A stretch of DNA of 64,000 nt from Channallabes apus (GCA_030522415.1 CM060112.1:15319227-15383226); one strand, 5' to 3'; numbered from the stretch's first letter, positions 33,590 to 46,394 are shown. The notes: a model not told the origin generated them from the sequence alone. Program-made: numbers and translations.

Positions 33590-34090
33590 CCGCAGCCCTT
33601 CTCCTGCTGGCTATTTTTCTTTGAGAGACTATAAAAAATATGCAAATGCTATTGTTAACGAAGAAAGCAAAGGCGTTTGTTTCTCCACGCTTGTAGAGAG
33701 CGCATGGAAGGCGAAAGGAAGGATTTCACATTTGTCTCTTTATGAAGATGGACAGAGAAAGAGGGAATATGCACACTAGATGACCAGGTAGGATATTAAA
33801 ATTAGCTCCCAAAAGCAGCCGTTGTTAGTTATTATAGTTGGGCCGGTGTCAAGAGCGTCGCTCTGGGCCTCTCTTTCATCATGGACGTCAGGCCTTAAAC
33901 ACATGGCATCAAGCGCTTAAAGAGTGCAGAAAGTACGGAGGCACATTTGCAAAGCCCTCATGGTGCCATCTACACTTTTTGAAGTGATTACGGAGACGGC
34001 TCAGATCAAAGGCTCTGACAACTCAGAGTGCTCGCCAAGACTGAGCCGCACTAATCGTGCCGAAGACTTGGGCAACAATGCAACACACAC
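33590..34090. promoter_or_regulatory. Candidate neural enhancer with POU and SOX sites
   Basis: A perfect octamer ATGCAAAT at 33640-33647 is followed after 3 bp by ATTGTT (33651-33656), a SOX core. Class III POU proteins and SOXB1 proteins act together on such pairs in neural progenitor enhancers. The downstream part (33850-34080) is unique, GC-balanced sequence typical of conserved elements. Confidence 0.35.
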
Positions 34091-35190
34091 ATAAAAAGAT
34101 TATCAGGAGACAGGAAAACGTCTGGGGAAGTAAATACAGGATTAGTTTTTTTTTTTTTTTTTTTTTACCAAATTGAACAGATTTGATAAAGCGGAGAAGA
34201 TCAGCAAAACATTGATAGATAAATATTAATTATCATCTACAGAGGTTGTAGAAAAAGGAACAATTTAGCAGGAAAATGCTTTACATTTAGCAAAAGATGA
34301 TGAAGAACTTGTTCAAACTGCAGGCAAATGCAAGGTCTAGTACTCAAAATTGGTTGGTTTGCTTCTATTTCATAAAATTCCTGCAACACAGCATGTAACT
34401 TCTTTATATAGTGTATTCAGATCACAAACTTTTACATGATTACTTTAGATTAAGCACACAGCATTCATTTCCTGTTGCTCGACATAATACCTGGAACAGA
34501 AGCATGTCTGTTTTTGTGTTTTTATTTTATTGATGTCATTCCAGTTTCATTCCTTTTGACAATAACTGAATTACTCAGAGGAAACATGGTCAGTGAGTGC
34601 AATAACACTACAAGATTGTACATGACTGTTATATTTATTGGTTCTAATGCAGCAATATCAAAAAAGAACTAAAAGTTTTAGATATTATACAGGACCGATA
34701 TATAAACAAAGGAATAATTGCATATGTACAGTATATAAACAAGAATATTAATCATAACCATGACAATACAGTCAATAACATATAGCAACTGCAGGTACAG
34801 TAACACCTTCCAAGACAAACTCCCACCTGGCCTATCTGTCAGGTCTTGTGCAATGCCTTCCAACATTTCTTTCCTGACATTTTCTTAAACAGTTCCCTTT
34901 GTGGACTTTGTAATCTGTGTACACGGTGCTGGTGCGTGAACAATAAAGGTTGTGTGAGCTCAAGCCATCTCCTCTCTCCGCCTGCTGTTTACTGTGTCAC
35001 TCGGAGCCTCTCTCTCGCTCCGTCCTGCGAGTTCTGGAAGCTTTCCAGAGCCCTCGGATTCAGAGTGGTCTCGCTCTCTGAACAGAGGCCAAGACAACGA
35101 GCCTTTCACCACAGCGGACGAACTTCTAGTGTCGCCAGCCGCGGAGAATGAATCTGCTTTTATCTGCCAGCCCAGTACAGTACAATGAGT
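34091..35190. other. Intergenic DNA, partly GC-richer
   Basis: A T run at 34146-34166, then a unique GC-richer stretch from 34910 to 35180. Frames there are short and lack family features. Confidence 0.4.
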
Positions 35191-35381
35191 CTTCCTGTGC
35201 ATATAAGCATGAGACAGCAGAGAGAGAGAGAGAGAGAGCGAGAGGGCAAAAAGGACAGGAAGAAAGAAAGACAGACAGAGAGACAGAGGGAGAGAGAGAG
35301 AGTTGTAGCTGTAAAAGTTCTTGTTGTGACTAAAGATTTAGCTGCAACACATATAAAGACAAGGAAACAAGAACTAGGCAG
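35191..35381 (+). ncRNA. Weak candidate non-coding exon
   Basis: A GCATATAAGCATG TATA-like element at about 35199, a GA-rich stretch, and a perfect donor CAG/GTGAGT at 35382 could mark a transcription unit running away from pou3f3. This is weak evidence only. Confidence 0.12.
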
Positions 35382-35389
35382 GTGAGTGA

Positions 35390-37922
35390 TTAAAAGTGAA
35401 TTGTACCAAAAAGTCTAGGTTCAGTTACATTAATGTTCCACAATGTACAAAAGTGTTAAGTACAAAACCTTCTCTTTCCCAAGTCTAAAATTCGAACCGA
35501 TCTGACCGATCTAAGCTGGAGACCTGGATCTTAGTATAAAAAGGGATTAGAAGTCCATTTTGTAACAACGTTAAACACCATGACATGATGTTACACCCTA
35601 ATGCCTAGACCGAAATGAATGAGTTAGCAAACCACACATAAAAATTCCCACACATCTGACATCTCTCACCTTTTACATCAACTAGGTAGAAAGAATGTGC
35701 CAAAGGCCCACATGTTTTCTAATGGATGCACAATGCACCTCGCTGGCGGCAGTGTAACACACTCGGAGTAAAATGCTATCCACCCCATTTTACATACTGA
35801 TGTTTGGTTAATGTTGCTGTGACTGATACTAAAGAGATACTAAGTCACCATTAATGAGAGCTTGAGAAATCAAATGTTGCGTTTTCTGGATCTCTAAAAG
35901 AGCAAGTGTAGTTCTAGCTGTAGTTTGAAAAAAAATTGTGGCTTTATATGAATGTTCTGGTTCTAAAATGTTTATTGTTTCTATAGTAACAGCTAATTCA
36001 CATCGATCTGAATGATGAAGTTAACCATATAATATTGATATTTTGTATCTTCACCTGTATATTCGTCACTGATTTCTTTTTTTTCTTCTTTTCTTCTACA
36101 TTTAAATGTTATGAAGGAGATTTTAAGCTTTTTAGAAAGGTGTCTTGTGAAGACAGAAAAACTGTGTGACAAAACTTTGTCCCTCTTTACCAATAATTTT
36201 ACTGGTGAAGACATGGGAAAGGAACCGTGTATTACTGTACATTTACAGAGTTCTAGATTCACTTCTAAGGAAAAGTCAAAATAGTGGATTTTCTTTAATC
36301 ACTAAACATTGTAAGTGCTGCCAAATTGCAGTGATATAAAATACACGTGGTGGTATAAAATACAATATAGGTATAGGTGATAGGAACTGTTCTGGGGAAA
36401 TAAATTATTTGATTATACATAAATATCTCTATGTTTCTAGATAAGTGCTTTGTGTCCATCATGTAATCCATATGTGTGTGTTTGTGTATGTCTAAATAAA
36501 CATGCACAGCAGCTTGGTCAGTGGTCATTGATTACCTGTTCATTAGCAGTGATCAGCGGAAAAGTAACTTCTCTGGTTACACTGCCACCAATGGCATAAA
36601 CCGTCTGACCACTCTGTAATGAATGGCCATCGAGTGACCAGGCTCGATCATTGACCTCTGAAGCATGGTTTATTGGCTAACACGTGTCCACCAAATCATC
36701 TGCCACTAATGGATTTTTTTTCAGCTAAATCTCCATTGATACCTTCAGTGATCATTATCATGCTTTTATTACTACCTATTCTAAGATGCAAAATTGACTG
36801 TATTTACATTTATTCTCATTTTACATTTTATAATAAAATCTAAAATTAAACATTGCCACAATGTAGTCAAATGTTTTATTTAAAAGTCCCATGCTTTTTT
36901 TTTTTTTAACAAGTTCTGATATTTCTCAGGCCTTCCCCAAAGTGTGTCTGCAACTTTCCATCTGAAATAGGCCACAACATTTTTCATACTTCAACCTGTC
37001 TTTCACTCTTCTTCTGATCGCACTGTTTCAGTGTCTACAGTATGTAAACAAGCTACGGCAGAGCCACACTGCTTCGGGAACAACAGAAATGTGAAACAAA
37101 GAGGAGGAGAGTATCGTATATGTGGTCACATGAGAAGGAAATTCTAATTGGCGTATTTAAGGCCTGGCGTATACAAAAATGGAAAATAACAAAAAGAGGA
37201 TTATTTTTGTGCACACAGAAAAGACCCATCCCAGTGTCTAAATGTGGCATTATTTTGCATAAAAGGTCCCCTTTTGTATTAATTCTTACAACCTGATACA
37301 ATAAAAAAATACAAATGTAAACAAAAATGGATCTTGTTGAAGTTTGTACTAAGAAATGGTAATGGTAATGCTAAACACACACATAGTAACCAAATCAGTT
37401 TCATATCGAAGAATACATATTAACAGTAATGTATAGGAAAGGGAGTTGAAAAAGGCACTTAAGGTAATAGGCACACATGCCTACCTGCTCATTCATGCAA
37501 ATATCATCAAATATAATCATGTAAAGCAATGCAATACAGCTCAATGCAGCTTGGTTGTTGGTACCAGATGGAGTTGTTTTACATAAGAAAAAAATAAATA
37601 AATAAATATATATATACACAAAACTGTGAAGAAGACAGAGATACTGTACACAACCAGACATTCTTTACAACCATGGTGAACTAAAAAGCATCACACTTTA
37701 TAACACTTTGACTCTTTAGGTGAATCTGTTATATTATGGCTACAATGAGCACAGGCTTAGATGATACATGATATATTTTCAATTGACAAGAGATAGTAAT
37801 AGTAATATTTGGAGACTGAATAAAGTAAAGAATCTCATATCAAAAATGATGCAAAGAAATGCAATTTAACCTCACTTTTATAGCAAATTAAATAATGAAA
37901 TTCTAATAATAATTATTATTCA

Positions 37923-37965
<43 letters not shown>

Positions 37966-37971
37966 GTAGTA

Positions 37972-38008
<37 letters not shown>

Positions 38009-40105
38009 AATTCTTAAAAAAGAATCTTAATTTTCAGTGGTAGTGTGTTTTAGTTTTCTTGCCAACATTATTACATAGAAAGGGTGGTAGAGAATATTTG
38101 CTACTTGAAACCTGCTAAATTATTTTCGTACACTAATACACACTAGTACACACTGCAGAGGGTCTAGTGGCACTGTTCTCCTTTTTGAGCAATTAGAAGG
38201 TCCAGAATTAGATATTCCACATTGCTGGTTAGTGCGTGTGTATATGATAGAGAGAGAGAGAGAGAGAGAGAGACTAGTTTAATGTGTGTGTAGTACTGTA
38301 TGTGCGTAAGCGAGAGGGATAAAGAGTGTGTTGCTCTGCTCAGGGAGTGAATGAAGCATTTCGCTGGTCTAGTCTCTCTCTCTCATTCTCTCTGGGAAGG
38401 AAGCACCCTTCATTGGATTGTGTGGAAATGAACTCGACAGAGCGGTGAGCGTGTTGACCCTGCACTGCCCTCACTCTTCTCATCACAGTGTGAGACTCAC
38501 ACTAGAAACTTCCTGCCCGATTTTACCTGTTCAGTCCATTAAACATTTAAAAACTCTCCTAACAATTGAAAGATGCTACAAGAGTGAGCATGTATAGAAT
38601 AAACACAAGGTTGGTCAACAAATGCAATACTGAGTAACCAGCACATTGTAGTTTCTATCATTTTAATATTATGGGATGCCCAAGAAACAAATTAGAGCCT
38701 ATTATCATTTACATTATATATAGTCTAACTCTAAGTAGTCATGATGCTGTAGGAAGGATTCCATATCAGAATGTCTGCATTTAACCTTACTGCAGGAATT
38801 AATGTTAATCGATGCTATATGACTGATTAGACGCGAGAATTCAACAACACTGTTGTAAAAACAGTGATTAATGCAAGCTCCAGTCTCAAATGTGAAAAGC
38901 TGGATCTTTTCTTTGCATTACTTTTAAGCCTTTACGGAGGAATTGATTTACAAAAGACTTTAGATTAGTAACACATGTCTGTAGTATTCCATGTTTGTGG
39001 AATTGAAGCTGTGTAATGGTCTCTGGATTCTCGCGACTGAAACACTAGAAGAAACTCTGAAGAAAGTTGTGGCCTGTGTAGCCAGGAGACGCATGAGCAG
39101 AGGCAGATTGTGTGAGCAGGAAGTGTCTTTGAAGGCTGCAAGTTGCGGGTTTCTCTCTCCGGCCATCCGCCTGTTCCACCCTGAATGCCCTCCCCCACTG
39201 GCACAGGTGCTGTTGCTCGCTTCAATTTGGCTCAAAGGCACACTTGAAACGGCATGCCTGTCACGGCCAATCTGGAGCTGCAAGACGGAGCAGAGGGGAA
39301 GGGGGCCATTGCGGTGGACAGAGAGAAGCAGGGAGGGGAGGTGAAGAAGAGACAGGGCCCACCACACCTCCCTTCCTCCTCTCTTTGCCATCTCACCCCT
39401 ATACCCCACTCCCCCCTTTCTCCTGCTGCTCCTTTCCTCTCCCTAGCACATGTTCACCGTAGGTGCACTCACCCAGAACAGCACAAAGAGAGGTCAGGAC
39501 AGTCAACAAGTTATTTACTGCTGAGGAACGCCACATCTCCAATCTGCTTCTGGGAAGAAGGACAGGAAGGAGGGGCAAAAAGACATTATGTAATGAAGGA
39601 AGATGGTTTTAGAACACCAAAGGTTTGGCCTTGGTCCATTTCCAGATTAAGTATAAAGAATCTCACTCTCCCTTTATCACCTAGTCAGAAGATCTTGCTA
39701 CTTTTGTTAATGATAGGAAACAGGGAATATTAGTGTTTGACATTACAAATAAAGCAAATGCAAGTTTTAACATTGTTAAATGTACAGATTGGTGTTTAAC
39801 GCATTTTGCCTCGAGGTAATCAAAGCAAAATAAGTAAAAATCTGTGATTTCTTTTTCATAAAAAATAAAAAAAGAAGCCGTCTCAATGTAACAAAGTTTA
39901 GTAATAAGTTGCACAGCGTTTCTAAGTTTTAGAGAAAATTGCTGGCCAAACTAAACATTTCACATTGTAGTTTAGTTTGTAGAGAAAGAACATTTTCAAA
40001 GATGTGATGTATATTCTGAAAACATCCCTTAACTCGGAACGCCTAGTTGTCAATTCCTCAACTCTGTCAATTCCTCAACAGCATGTGCCCAGTTCAAAAT
40101 CTTAA
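35390..40105. other. Intergenic DNA with microsatellites
   Basis: No gene supported. (AAT)n at 37921-38008 and (GA)n at 38249-38273 are the main repeats. The part 38980-39560 is GC-richer and carries overlapping open frames on both strands (149 and 159 codons), but their composition is simple and they match no family I know. Confidence 0.45.
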
Positions 40106-40118
40106 GTTGACTCAACTT

Positions 40119-40480
40119 TCATCATTCATTCATCTTCTGTACCGCTTTATCCTCTATTCAGGGTCGCGGGGGACCTGGAGCCTATCCCAGGAGACTTCGG
40201 GCACAAGGCGGGGTACACCCTGGACAGGGTGCCAATCCATCGCAGGGCACACACTCATACACACATTCACACACTACGGTCAATTTGGGAACGCCAATTA
40301 GCCTAACCTGCATATCTTTGGACTGTGGGAGGAAACCGGAGTACCCGGAGGAAACCCACCAAGCACGGGGAGAACATGCAAACTCCATGCACACAGAGAC
40401 GGGAATCGAGCCTGGCCGGGGAATCGAACCCAGACCCTGGAGGTGCAAGGCGACGGTGCTAACCACTACACCACCGTGCC
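40119..40480 (-). mobile_element. Full-length tRNA-derived SINE with 13-bp target duplication
   Basis: On the minus strand it starts GGCACGGTGGTGTAGTGGTT (A box) and has GGGTTCGATTCC (B box), then a long body with GTTTCCTCCGGGTACTCCGG, and ends in a GAATGA-rich tail. Perfect 13-bp direct repeats GTTGACTCAACTT flank it at 40106-40118 and 40481-40493. It is a common teleost tRNA-SINE type, similar to what is called Mermaid, though the name is from memory. It splits a GTTGACTCAACTT-bearing repeat. Confidence 0.92.
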
Positions 40481-40760
40481 GTTGACTCAACTTGTAATTC
40501 AAATATTTAAGATAGCACAACTAGTATTGATTGTGGGCTCAATTAATTATATTTGTTTATGGTTGACTTAACCCAACTCTTCATCTACCCAAAAAGGTAA
40601 GTTGTCTCCTATTGTAGCTCATTAATGTAGTAAAATAAAACAAATTGGTCCAACAATACCCCAACAATTAAAACACACAAACATTACTTGAAAAAACTTT
40701 ATTCTTTTAAAACTAGTCAAAGTTAAAACAGTGATCTGCATAAAGCAGGAGAATACAACT

Positions 40761-41721
40761 TTTATTTTGTTTAAAAGTCAGTAAAATATCTGGACAACAC
40801 CAGATGCGTCAGACACAACAATGACAACAGGAGTTTGTTTCTCAGCATTTAAATCTGATGGGAGAATGTCCTTCCAAGTCCAGTAATAATGGTTTGGAGG
40901 GTTTCATAGGTGTCCAGTCCTTTTGGAATTTGATGCTTAGAGCAGAGACCTGACCAAACATCACTCTCAAAGCTGCTGTCACCCAGGACTACAGTCACTT
41001 CCAACATCATGCTCCTGCAGTAGCTCCAAAAGGCCAGCTGTCACCCCTCTTACTCAACCCTCCACAGCGGAGCTCTGAGAAGAACAAGAAAATCATGTAA
41101 AGAGCTTGGTAGACAAATAATATATATTATAATATATGTAGATAAAATATATATTTGGTAGATAGAAGATAAATAAAATTATCTAGTTATGATAAAAATA
41201 AAAGATATGAATAAGGCTATATACCACCATATATATACTACTATATACCACCAGAGTGTAAAAGACTCTTTGTAGAATTTTAATGGTGGGTTAAAGCTAT
41301 GCTGTTTCATATTTAAAAGCATATTTTCAAGGGTTTTATTTTGTCATTCTCAGGAGTAACGACATGTTTAACTGTTTTCGCCTGAACTTTCGTTAGCGGA
41401 GTGCTCGCGTGACCGTATGTGCTGAAGTGGAGCAGGACGCTGTTGCCGGGCAAAAGTCAGGGCAAAATAGAGAAAAATTATAGATGCAGTTATTGAATGT
41501 TTAGCTTGCTAACTTCTGTACAGTGCTGTAACATGATGCCTAACATTTGCTAAGCTCACCTCAGTAATGTCAGGGTATCTCAGTATAACGATAAGCAGAA
41601 ACAAACCAGTCTTACGTATATAACGTCAATTTTCTAAAATAGCTGTAAGCTAACTGAAACATATTTAAATAAATAAATAAATAAATACTTACCCAGAATA
41701 AGGAGTCCACAAAGCAGCCAT
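40761..41721 (-). pseudogene. Degenerate spliced coding unit of a multi-copy family
   Basis: On the minus strand a start codon at 41721 opens MAALWTPYSG and runs into a perfect GTAAGT donor at 41692. A strong acceptor (TTGTTCTTCTCAG at 41075) begins a last exon at 41074 with the fragments GLLELLQEHDVGS, SFESDVWSGLCSKHQIPKGL and TPVVIVVSDASGVVQIFY, ending at 40778, with AATAAA at 40766-40761 only 12 bp later. Two frame or stop breaks interrupt the last exon, and joining it to exon 1 gives a stop, so it is dead or lacks middle exons. The surrounding GTTGACTCAACTT-type sequence suggests an interspersed repeat carrying host-like or transposon coding exons. I do not recognise the protein. Confidence 0.45.
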
Positions 41722-41894
41722 CTTCACCTTTTTATGCAGTTCGATAGCGTCAGTCAAGCGAGGGGGAGGGGGTTGGAGGTCTTATAAATCACGTGATTGC
41801 ATCTCAGGAAAGGTAAATTGCTGCTTCAACTTGATTTTTTTTTTGTTTATTCAGTTTGCGTCTCTTAAAAAAAAAATAAAAAAATAAAAAAACA

Positions 41895-43157
41895 TTTGGG
41901 CAGTACAAGTACTCCCCATGATTGAGTAGCGTGTAGAACCTTTAGCAGCAATAACTAGAGGTAATCATTTCCTGAATGACTTTATCAGTCTCTCACATCA
42001 ATGTGGGGGAATAAATAATTATCTTATTTATAACATTGCTTTAGTTTATTTAGTTTTTTTGGCATTTGCTTATGCACAGCTCTCTCTCTGGTCTGCCACA
42101 GCATTTTAGTTGGGTTGATGGTTGGACTTTGTCTAAGTCATTCCAAAACCTTTAAAAACCTTTTTTATTGCTCAGCCATTGCTGATATGCTTTGGGTCAT
42201 TATCCACATTTGCCTTTAGAATACTCTGGTATACAGAAAAGTTCATGGTTGACTCAATGACTGCATGGTGTCCTACAGTATGGTAGCAAAACAAGCCCAA
42301 ATCATCACCCCTCCACCGCTATGATTGACAGTGGGTTTGTTGTATTTCTGTTAAAATTCTGTTTGGTTTGTGGCAAATGTGGCACTGAGCACTAAGGTTA
42401 ACAATTCCAATTGGGTTCATTTGTCCACAGATTTTTCAGATGCAATTTTGTGAACCTAAGAAGGCTTTCTCCTGGCAACACTTCCAAATACACCACCCTC
42501 TTCTAATTGTGCTGTCATGGACATTAACATTTTAAATGCTCAGTGAGGTTTTTAGGGCCAAAGATGCAGCTCTTGGGGTTCTTTTTGTATTTCTCTGAGT
42601 ATTGCACAGTCTGACCTTGGGGTGAATGTGCTCGGACATCCACTCCTGAGAAGATTTGCAACTGTCTTGAATGCTTTCCACTTGTGAACAATCTTTCGCA
42701 CTGTAAAATATTGAACTCACATGAAATTGTTTGGAAATAGTTTTATAACCCTTTTCAGATTGATGTGCAGCAACAGTTGCTTTTCTATGACCACTGCTTA
42801 TTTCTTTACTTTTTTGGCATTGAGGTTTTGACACCTGAACGCTCCAGACCAGCAAATTGCCCAAACCTCTATTTTTCAAATTTTCTAATTAGCAAGGCCT
42901 GGCTGAAACTTACCCTCTTATATCTTGCGGAAGCAGTAAGGGGGTACTTAGTATTGCCTGCATGTTTATTTGGCTTCATTAAAAAAAGAAATAAAAAATT
43001 AATGGCATGGTGAAAAAAGTTATTTGTTGTTGTTTGCCCGAGGTTATATTCGCCTAATACAATAATAAGTAGATGATAAAAAAAATCTGATGATTTTAAT
43101 TTTTTATTTATATTTTTTATTCAAAAGGGGGGTACTAACTTTTGAACATGATTGTAG
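41895..43157 (-). pseudogene. Tc1-like transposon fossil
   Basis: Minus-strand frame 42879-42532 includes SEKGYKTISKQFHVSS, a decayed N-terminal helix-turn-helix of Tc1 transposases. Further on, NDPKH followed by broken frames with a remnant of the PDLNP region occurs at about 42210-42060. The right end (TTCAAAAGGGGGGTACTAAC at 43121, then TTTTGAACATGATTGTA) resembles a Tc1 terminus; the left end near 41900 (GTACTCCCCATGATTGA) is its decayed partner. Many stops and frameshifts, so inactive. Confidence 0.72.
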
Positions 43158-43159
43158 AT

Positions 43160-44060
43160 GAAGTGCAAGTCAAATGTGTACTTTCTCCATTATTTGTACA
43201 TTCAATTTTTTAATAATATCATATTAAACATCGTTTGACTATAGTGTACTGTCACATGAATATTACAACTGTTGTCTAACTGCAACTTCCAAAAGACATT
43301 GCGGTTATTATGTCACTATCCAGTATTCAGTTAACATGAAGTATCGCTCAGTGTTTCCTCATCTCCTGACATACCAAATCTTATTGTTCTTAATTGTTTA
43401 TCTGGGTTTTATCTTTGCTTCTCCATTGTTTTCTGAATCTAGTCTTGCCTTGCTTGGCTTGTTTCTTCATTGCTTGACCACTTTCTGTGTGCATGTACGC
43501 CGGCTTTAATTCACTATGTGCATTCGTTTGCCTGTTGAAAAAATAAAGCATTTACCCTGCACCTTCAACAGTCTCTGCTACCTTGTTTTTAGAGACAAAA
43601 AGCAAAACCTGACAGTTATCCCTAATATTTGTGATTGCTGATTTTTTTTTTCTCCTATTAAACACAATTGGAAGTGCACTAACAATGTCCCTGTGTGACA
43701 TGAAAGCGGTAAACAATCGCTAACTTGTTCTCATGGGAGTAAGAAAACTACAGCAACAAGCAACAAATTAGCTCTAGAATTTTGAAACACATCAAGTATT
43801 TCAATATAAAGATAATATGTTTTGGAGTGGTATTTGCCGCTGTTGTTAAAAGTTCTTTGTTCGCCGTCAGGTTGGTCTTTATAGAATCTTATAACAGGTT
43901 TCTTTTTCCTGTTGAAAACAATTCCAAAATATAATACAATTCCTTTGTATAACTAAAATTTCCTCAAAGGACCCCTTGAGGAAAGCAATGAACAGAACAC
44001 AAGGTTTCAGCAGTTCTCATGTACTAACATTAGAATGAATAGACATACTAAATTATTTTC
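43160..44060. other. Intergenic DNA, nothing recognised
   Basis: AT-rich unique sequence; no gene or repeat supported. Confidence 0.45.
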
Positions 44061-44069
44061 TGTTTGTCC

Positions 44070-44340
44070 TGCTCTGTGATGCACCCGGCATGTTTTTCTG
44101 GCAGCCCCGAACTGCCTTTATGTGAAGGAAATGTGGCTGCAATGAGGGACAACAAAGCAGATTGTCAAATTACAGGGAGCATCACGATCCAGGAAATGTT
44201 TCTTCATCAGACAGCCAGCTCTTTAACTGGTGTTGTCTTAGCCGCGGGCTACAGCCCACTGTATGCTTGGGAGCTCTTTCAGGGAAGACATGGGAAGAAG
44301 AATGCTGAATGCAAATGGGGCTGAGCATCTTGCAGATGTC
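44070..44340. promoter_or_regulatory. Candidate conserved enhancer
   Basis: Unique, GC-balanced block with GGGACAACAAAGCAG (SOX/TCF-like core) and GTCAAATTACAGG. It also spans an 86-codon open frame without family features. Confidence 0.25.
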
Positions 44341-44974
44341 GCACATTAGCCCTTTACGCTTGCAAACTTATAGCCTGACTGATTCACATCTTTCACTGTG
44401 TGGTGTGTGCTTTGTGGCTGTTAAAGATTATGGTGACTGGATATGTGTAATAATCTTGAAAATTCATGCAAGGGGCTTTTCCAGTACTGATGAGCAAGAG
44501 AGTTTAGAAAAAAATGGGCATTTTCATCATTATCCAGTCTGGAGCAACATTTGTGTCTTCGTAGTATGACAGCATGGTATTGGTGTCATTTCAGGCAAAG
44601 TTGCCCGAAAGCAATGTTATTGTGAGTGTCCAATTTGTTTCGTTGCCCTTAAACTTTACACTACAGTAGCACATTTCTTTTCTGTATTTTGCACTATATG
44701 AGGAAAAGACATCTTCTTGTAATCTTCTTTGATGTAGGTACATCTCTAAGCTTGTTTATCTCTCACTTCTACCTTGCACTGTCCATATTGGTCTGTCTCT
44801 TTCCTCTAATTGCTTAGATGAACAAAGATGCATTAGTTAGCATGTTACCAAAGGGAGAACATAACAAACATCTTCAACATTGATAAAATAGTTTGTTGTT
44901 CTTACATCGTCTCGTTACTCTTTCACCTTAGTCCATCTACTGTTAGACTGGTCTAGTGGGTTGGCCATTTACCT

Positions 44975-45580
44975 CCCAAACCAACTTGGAGATCTTCCAT
45001 CTAGATCAAGCCTGATCAGCAAGAAAAATCACACAAAGAAAAATCATGAAAAATTTCTATAATACCACCAAACCAAAGGGGTCCAGCTACAAATATCAAG
45101 ACAAGCGAGAAGTAGATCGACCGGCTAAATCCAGATTGACGAGATAGATGTATAATTTCCAGCTTGACTAGATAGAAGTATCATTTCCAGCTTAGTCTTA
45201 CCAGTCTGACCAGCTATGACCAACCTAACAATCTAAAGAATACGCAATCAATCTAGAAACAGCCTAATCAGCTTGAACCAGCTTGACAAGCTAGAACTTG
45301 CTAGGATGACCAGCTAGAATTTTAATGAACCTATTAGAACCTGCCTGACAACGATAGGATTAGCCAGAACAACTAAAACAAGTCGGACCATGTAGAACAA
45401 ACATGATCACCTAAAATCATCAAATCAATCTACTCTGTACAATTAGAACCCACAGGTAGGTTCTGCAGCTACAGTAGAACCACCTGGCCTAGCTAGGACC
45501 ATCAACCATGGTCTGGCCATCTAGAACTACCATGACATCTAGGACCAAATATTTGACTAGCTAAAACCTCAGGCAGTTCC
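44975..45580. repeat. Degenerate minisatellite with GACCAGCTAGAAC-like units
   Basis: A 600-bp stretch is built from diverged copies of about 20-25 bp containing CTAGAACCAGC, TTGACCAGCTAG or close variants (for example at 45175-45200, 45250-45320, 45480-45560). No open frame persists. Confidence 0.7.
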
Positions 45581-45818
45581 GACTGTTTATTCATAAAGTA
45601 GCAGACATGCAGCACCAATGGTTGTATCAAGTAACATTGTTAATATTGTATATTGCTGCTATAATGATGTTTCAAAAAAGGTTATGGTCAACATTATGAT
45701 TCCTCCATCTTTCCATCAAATTAATATGTCAGTTTGCATAGTGTTTTTTTTATTTCATAAATAGATGTAAAATTAACTAGTCAGGTGAACACATTTTAGT
45801 GCTTTTGTGTGAAATATA

Positions 45819-46394
45819 CACTACCATTCAAAAGTTTTAGATCACTTTCTAACTCCATGATCGTTCCCGATTTTTATTTCTTTTTACATTGTAAAGGAAT
45901 GCTGAAGTCGTCCAAAAAAATGCATGAATCTCCTTTGAACAGTTGATATTGAGATGTTCCTGCTACTTCTGCTCTGTAAAGACTTCATCCATCCATCCAT
46001 CCATTTTCTTCCGCTTATCCGAGGTCGGGTCGCGGGGGCAGCAGCTTCAGCAGGGATGCCCAGACTTCCCTCTCCCTGGCCACTTCTTCCAGCTCTTCCG
46101 GAGGGATCCCAAGGCGTTCCCAGGCCAGCCGAGAGACATAGTCCCTCCAGCGTGTCCTGGGTCTTCCCCGGGGTCTCTTTACGGTGGGGCGTGTCCGGAA
46201 CACCTCACGAGGGAGGCGTCCAGGGGGCATAAAGACTTCATAACGCCTCTAATCTGAGGTGCTGTAAATTGGTCATTTTTCAGGCTGATAACTCTAAATG
46301 AACTTCTTGTCTGCAGCAGAGGTAGGTTTTGGTCTCGTCCTCCTGGGACGGCCTTCATGATTTGCAAGTGAACCCAAACTTTTGAACGGTAGTG
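45819..46394. mobile_element. Tc1/mariner MITE with TA duplication, split by a LINE tail
   Basis: Ends CACTACCATTCAAAAGTTTT and AAACTTTTGAACGGTAGTG are near-perfect inverted repeats next to TA at 45817-45818 and 46395-46396. This end sequence is shared by many fish Tc1-type elements. Without the 253-bp LINE insertion (element plus one target copy) it is about 320 bp with no transposase. Confidence 0.9.
45989..46229 (-). mobile_element. 5'-truncated LINE 3' end with 12-bp target duplication
   Basis: The minus-strand frame includes RPRGRPRTRWRDYVSRLAWE and IPPEELEEVARERE, the C-terminal tail of a widespread fish LINE polyprotein (RTE/Rex-like by memory). It ends in a GGAT-type repeat tail at the low-coordinate side. 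Perfect 12-bp direct repeats TAAAGACTTCAT lie at 45977-45988 and 46230-46241, showing target-primed insertion into the MITE. Confidence 0.9.

Noticed and set aside
35191..35390. Protein-coding reading of the GA-rich exon-like stretch
   Set aside because: Frames are Arg-Glu repeats from the GA tract without any family features; kept only as a weak non-coding candidate.
38960..39733. Overlapping 149- and 159-codon frames on opposite strands
   Set aside because: No family features; composition follows local GC and both strands are open, so neither is convincing.
46015..46230. 71-codon frame that could look like a host gene
   Set aside because: It is the C-terminal tail of a common fish LINE and is flanked by a target duplication.
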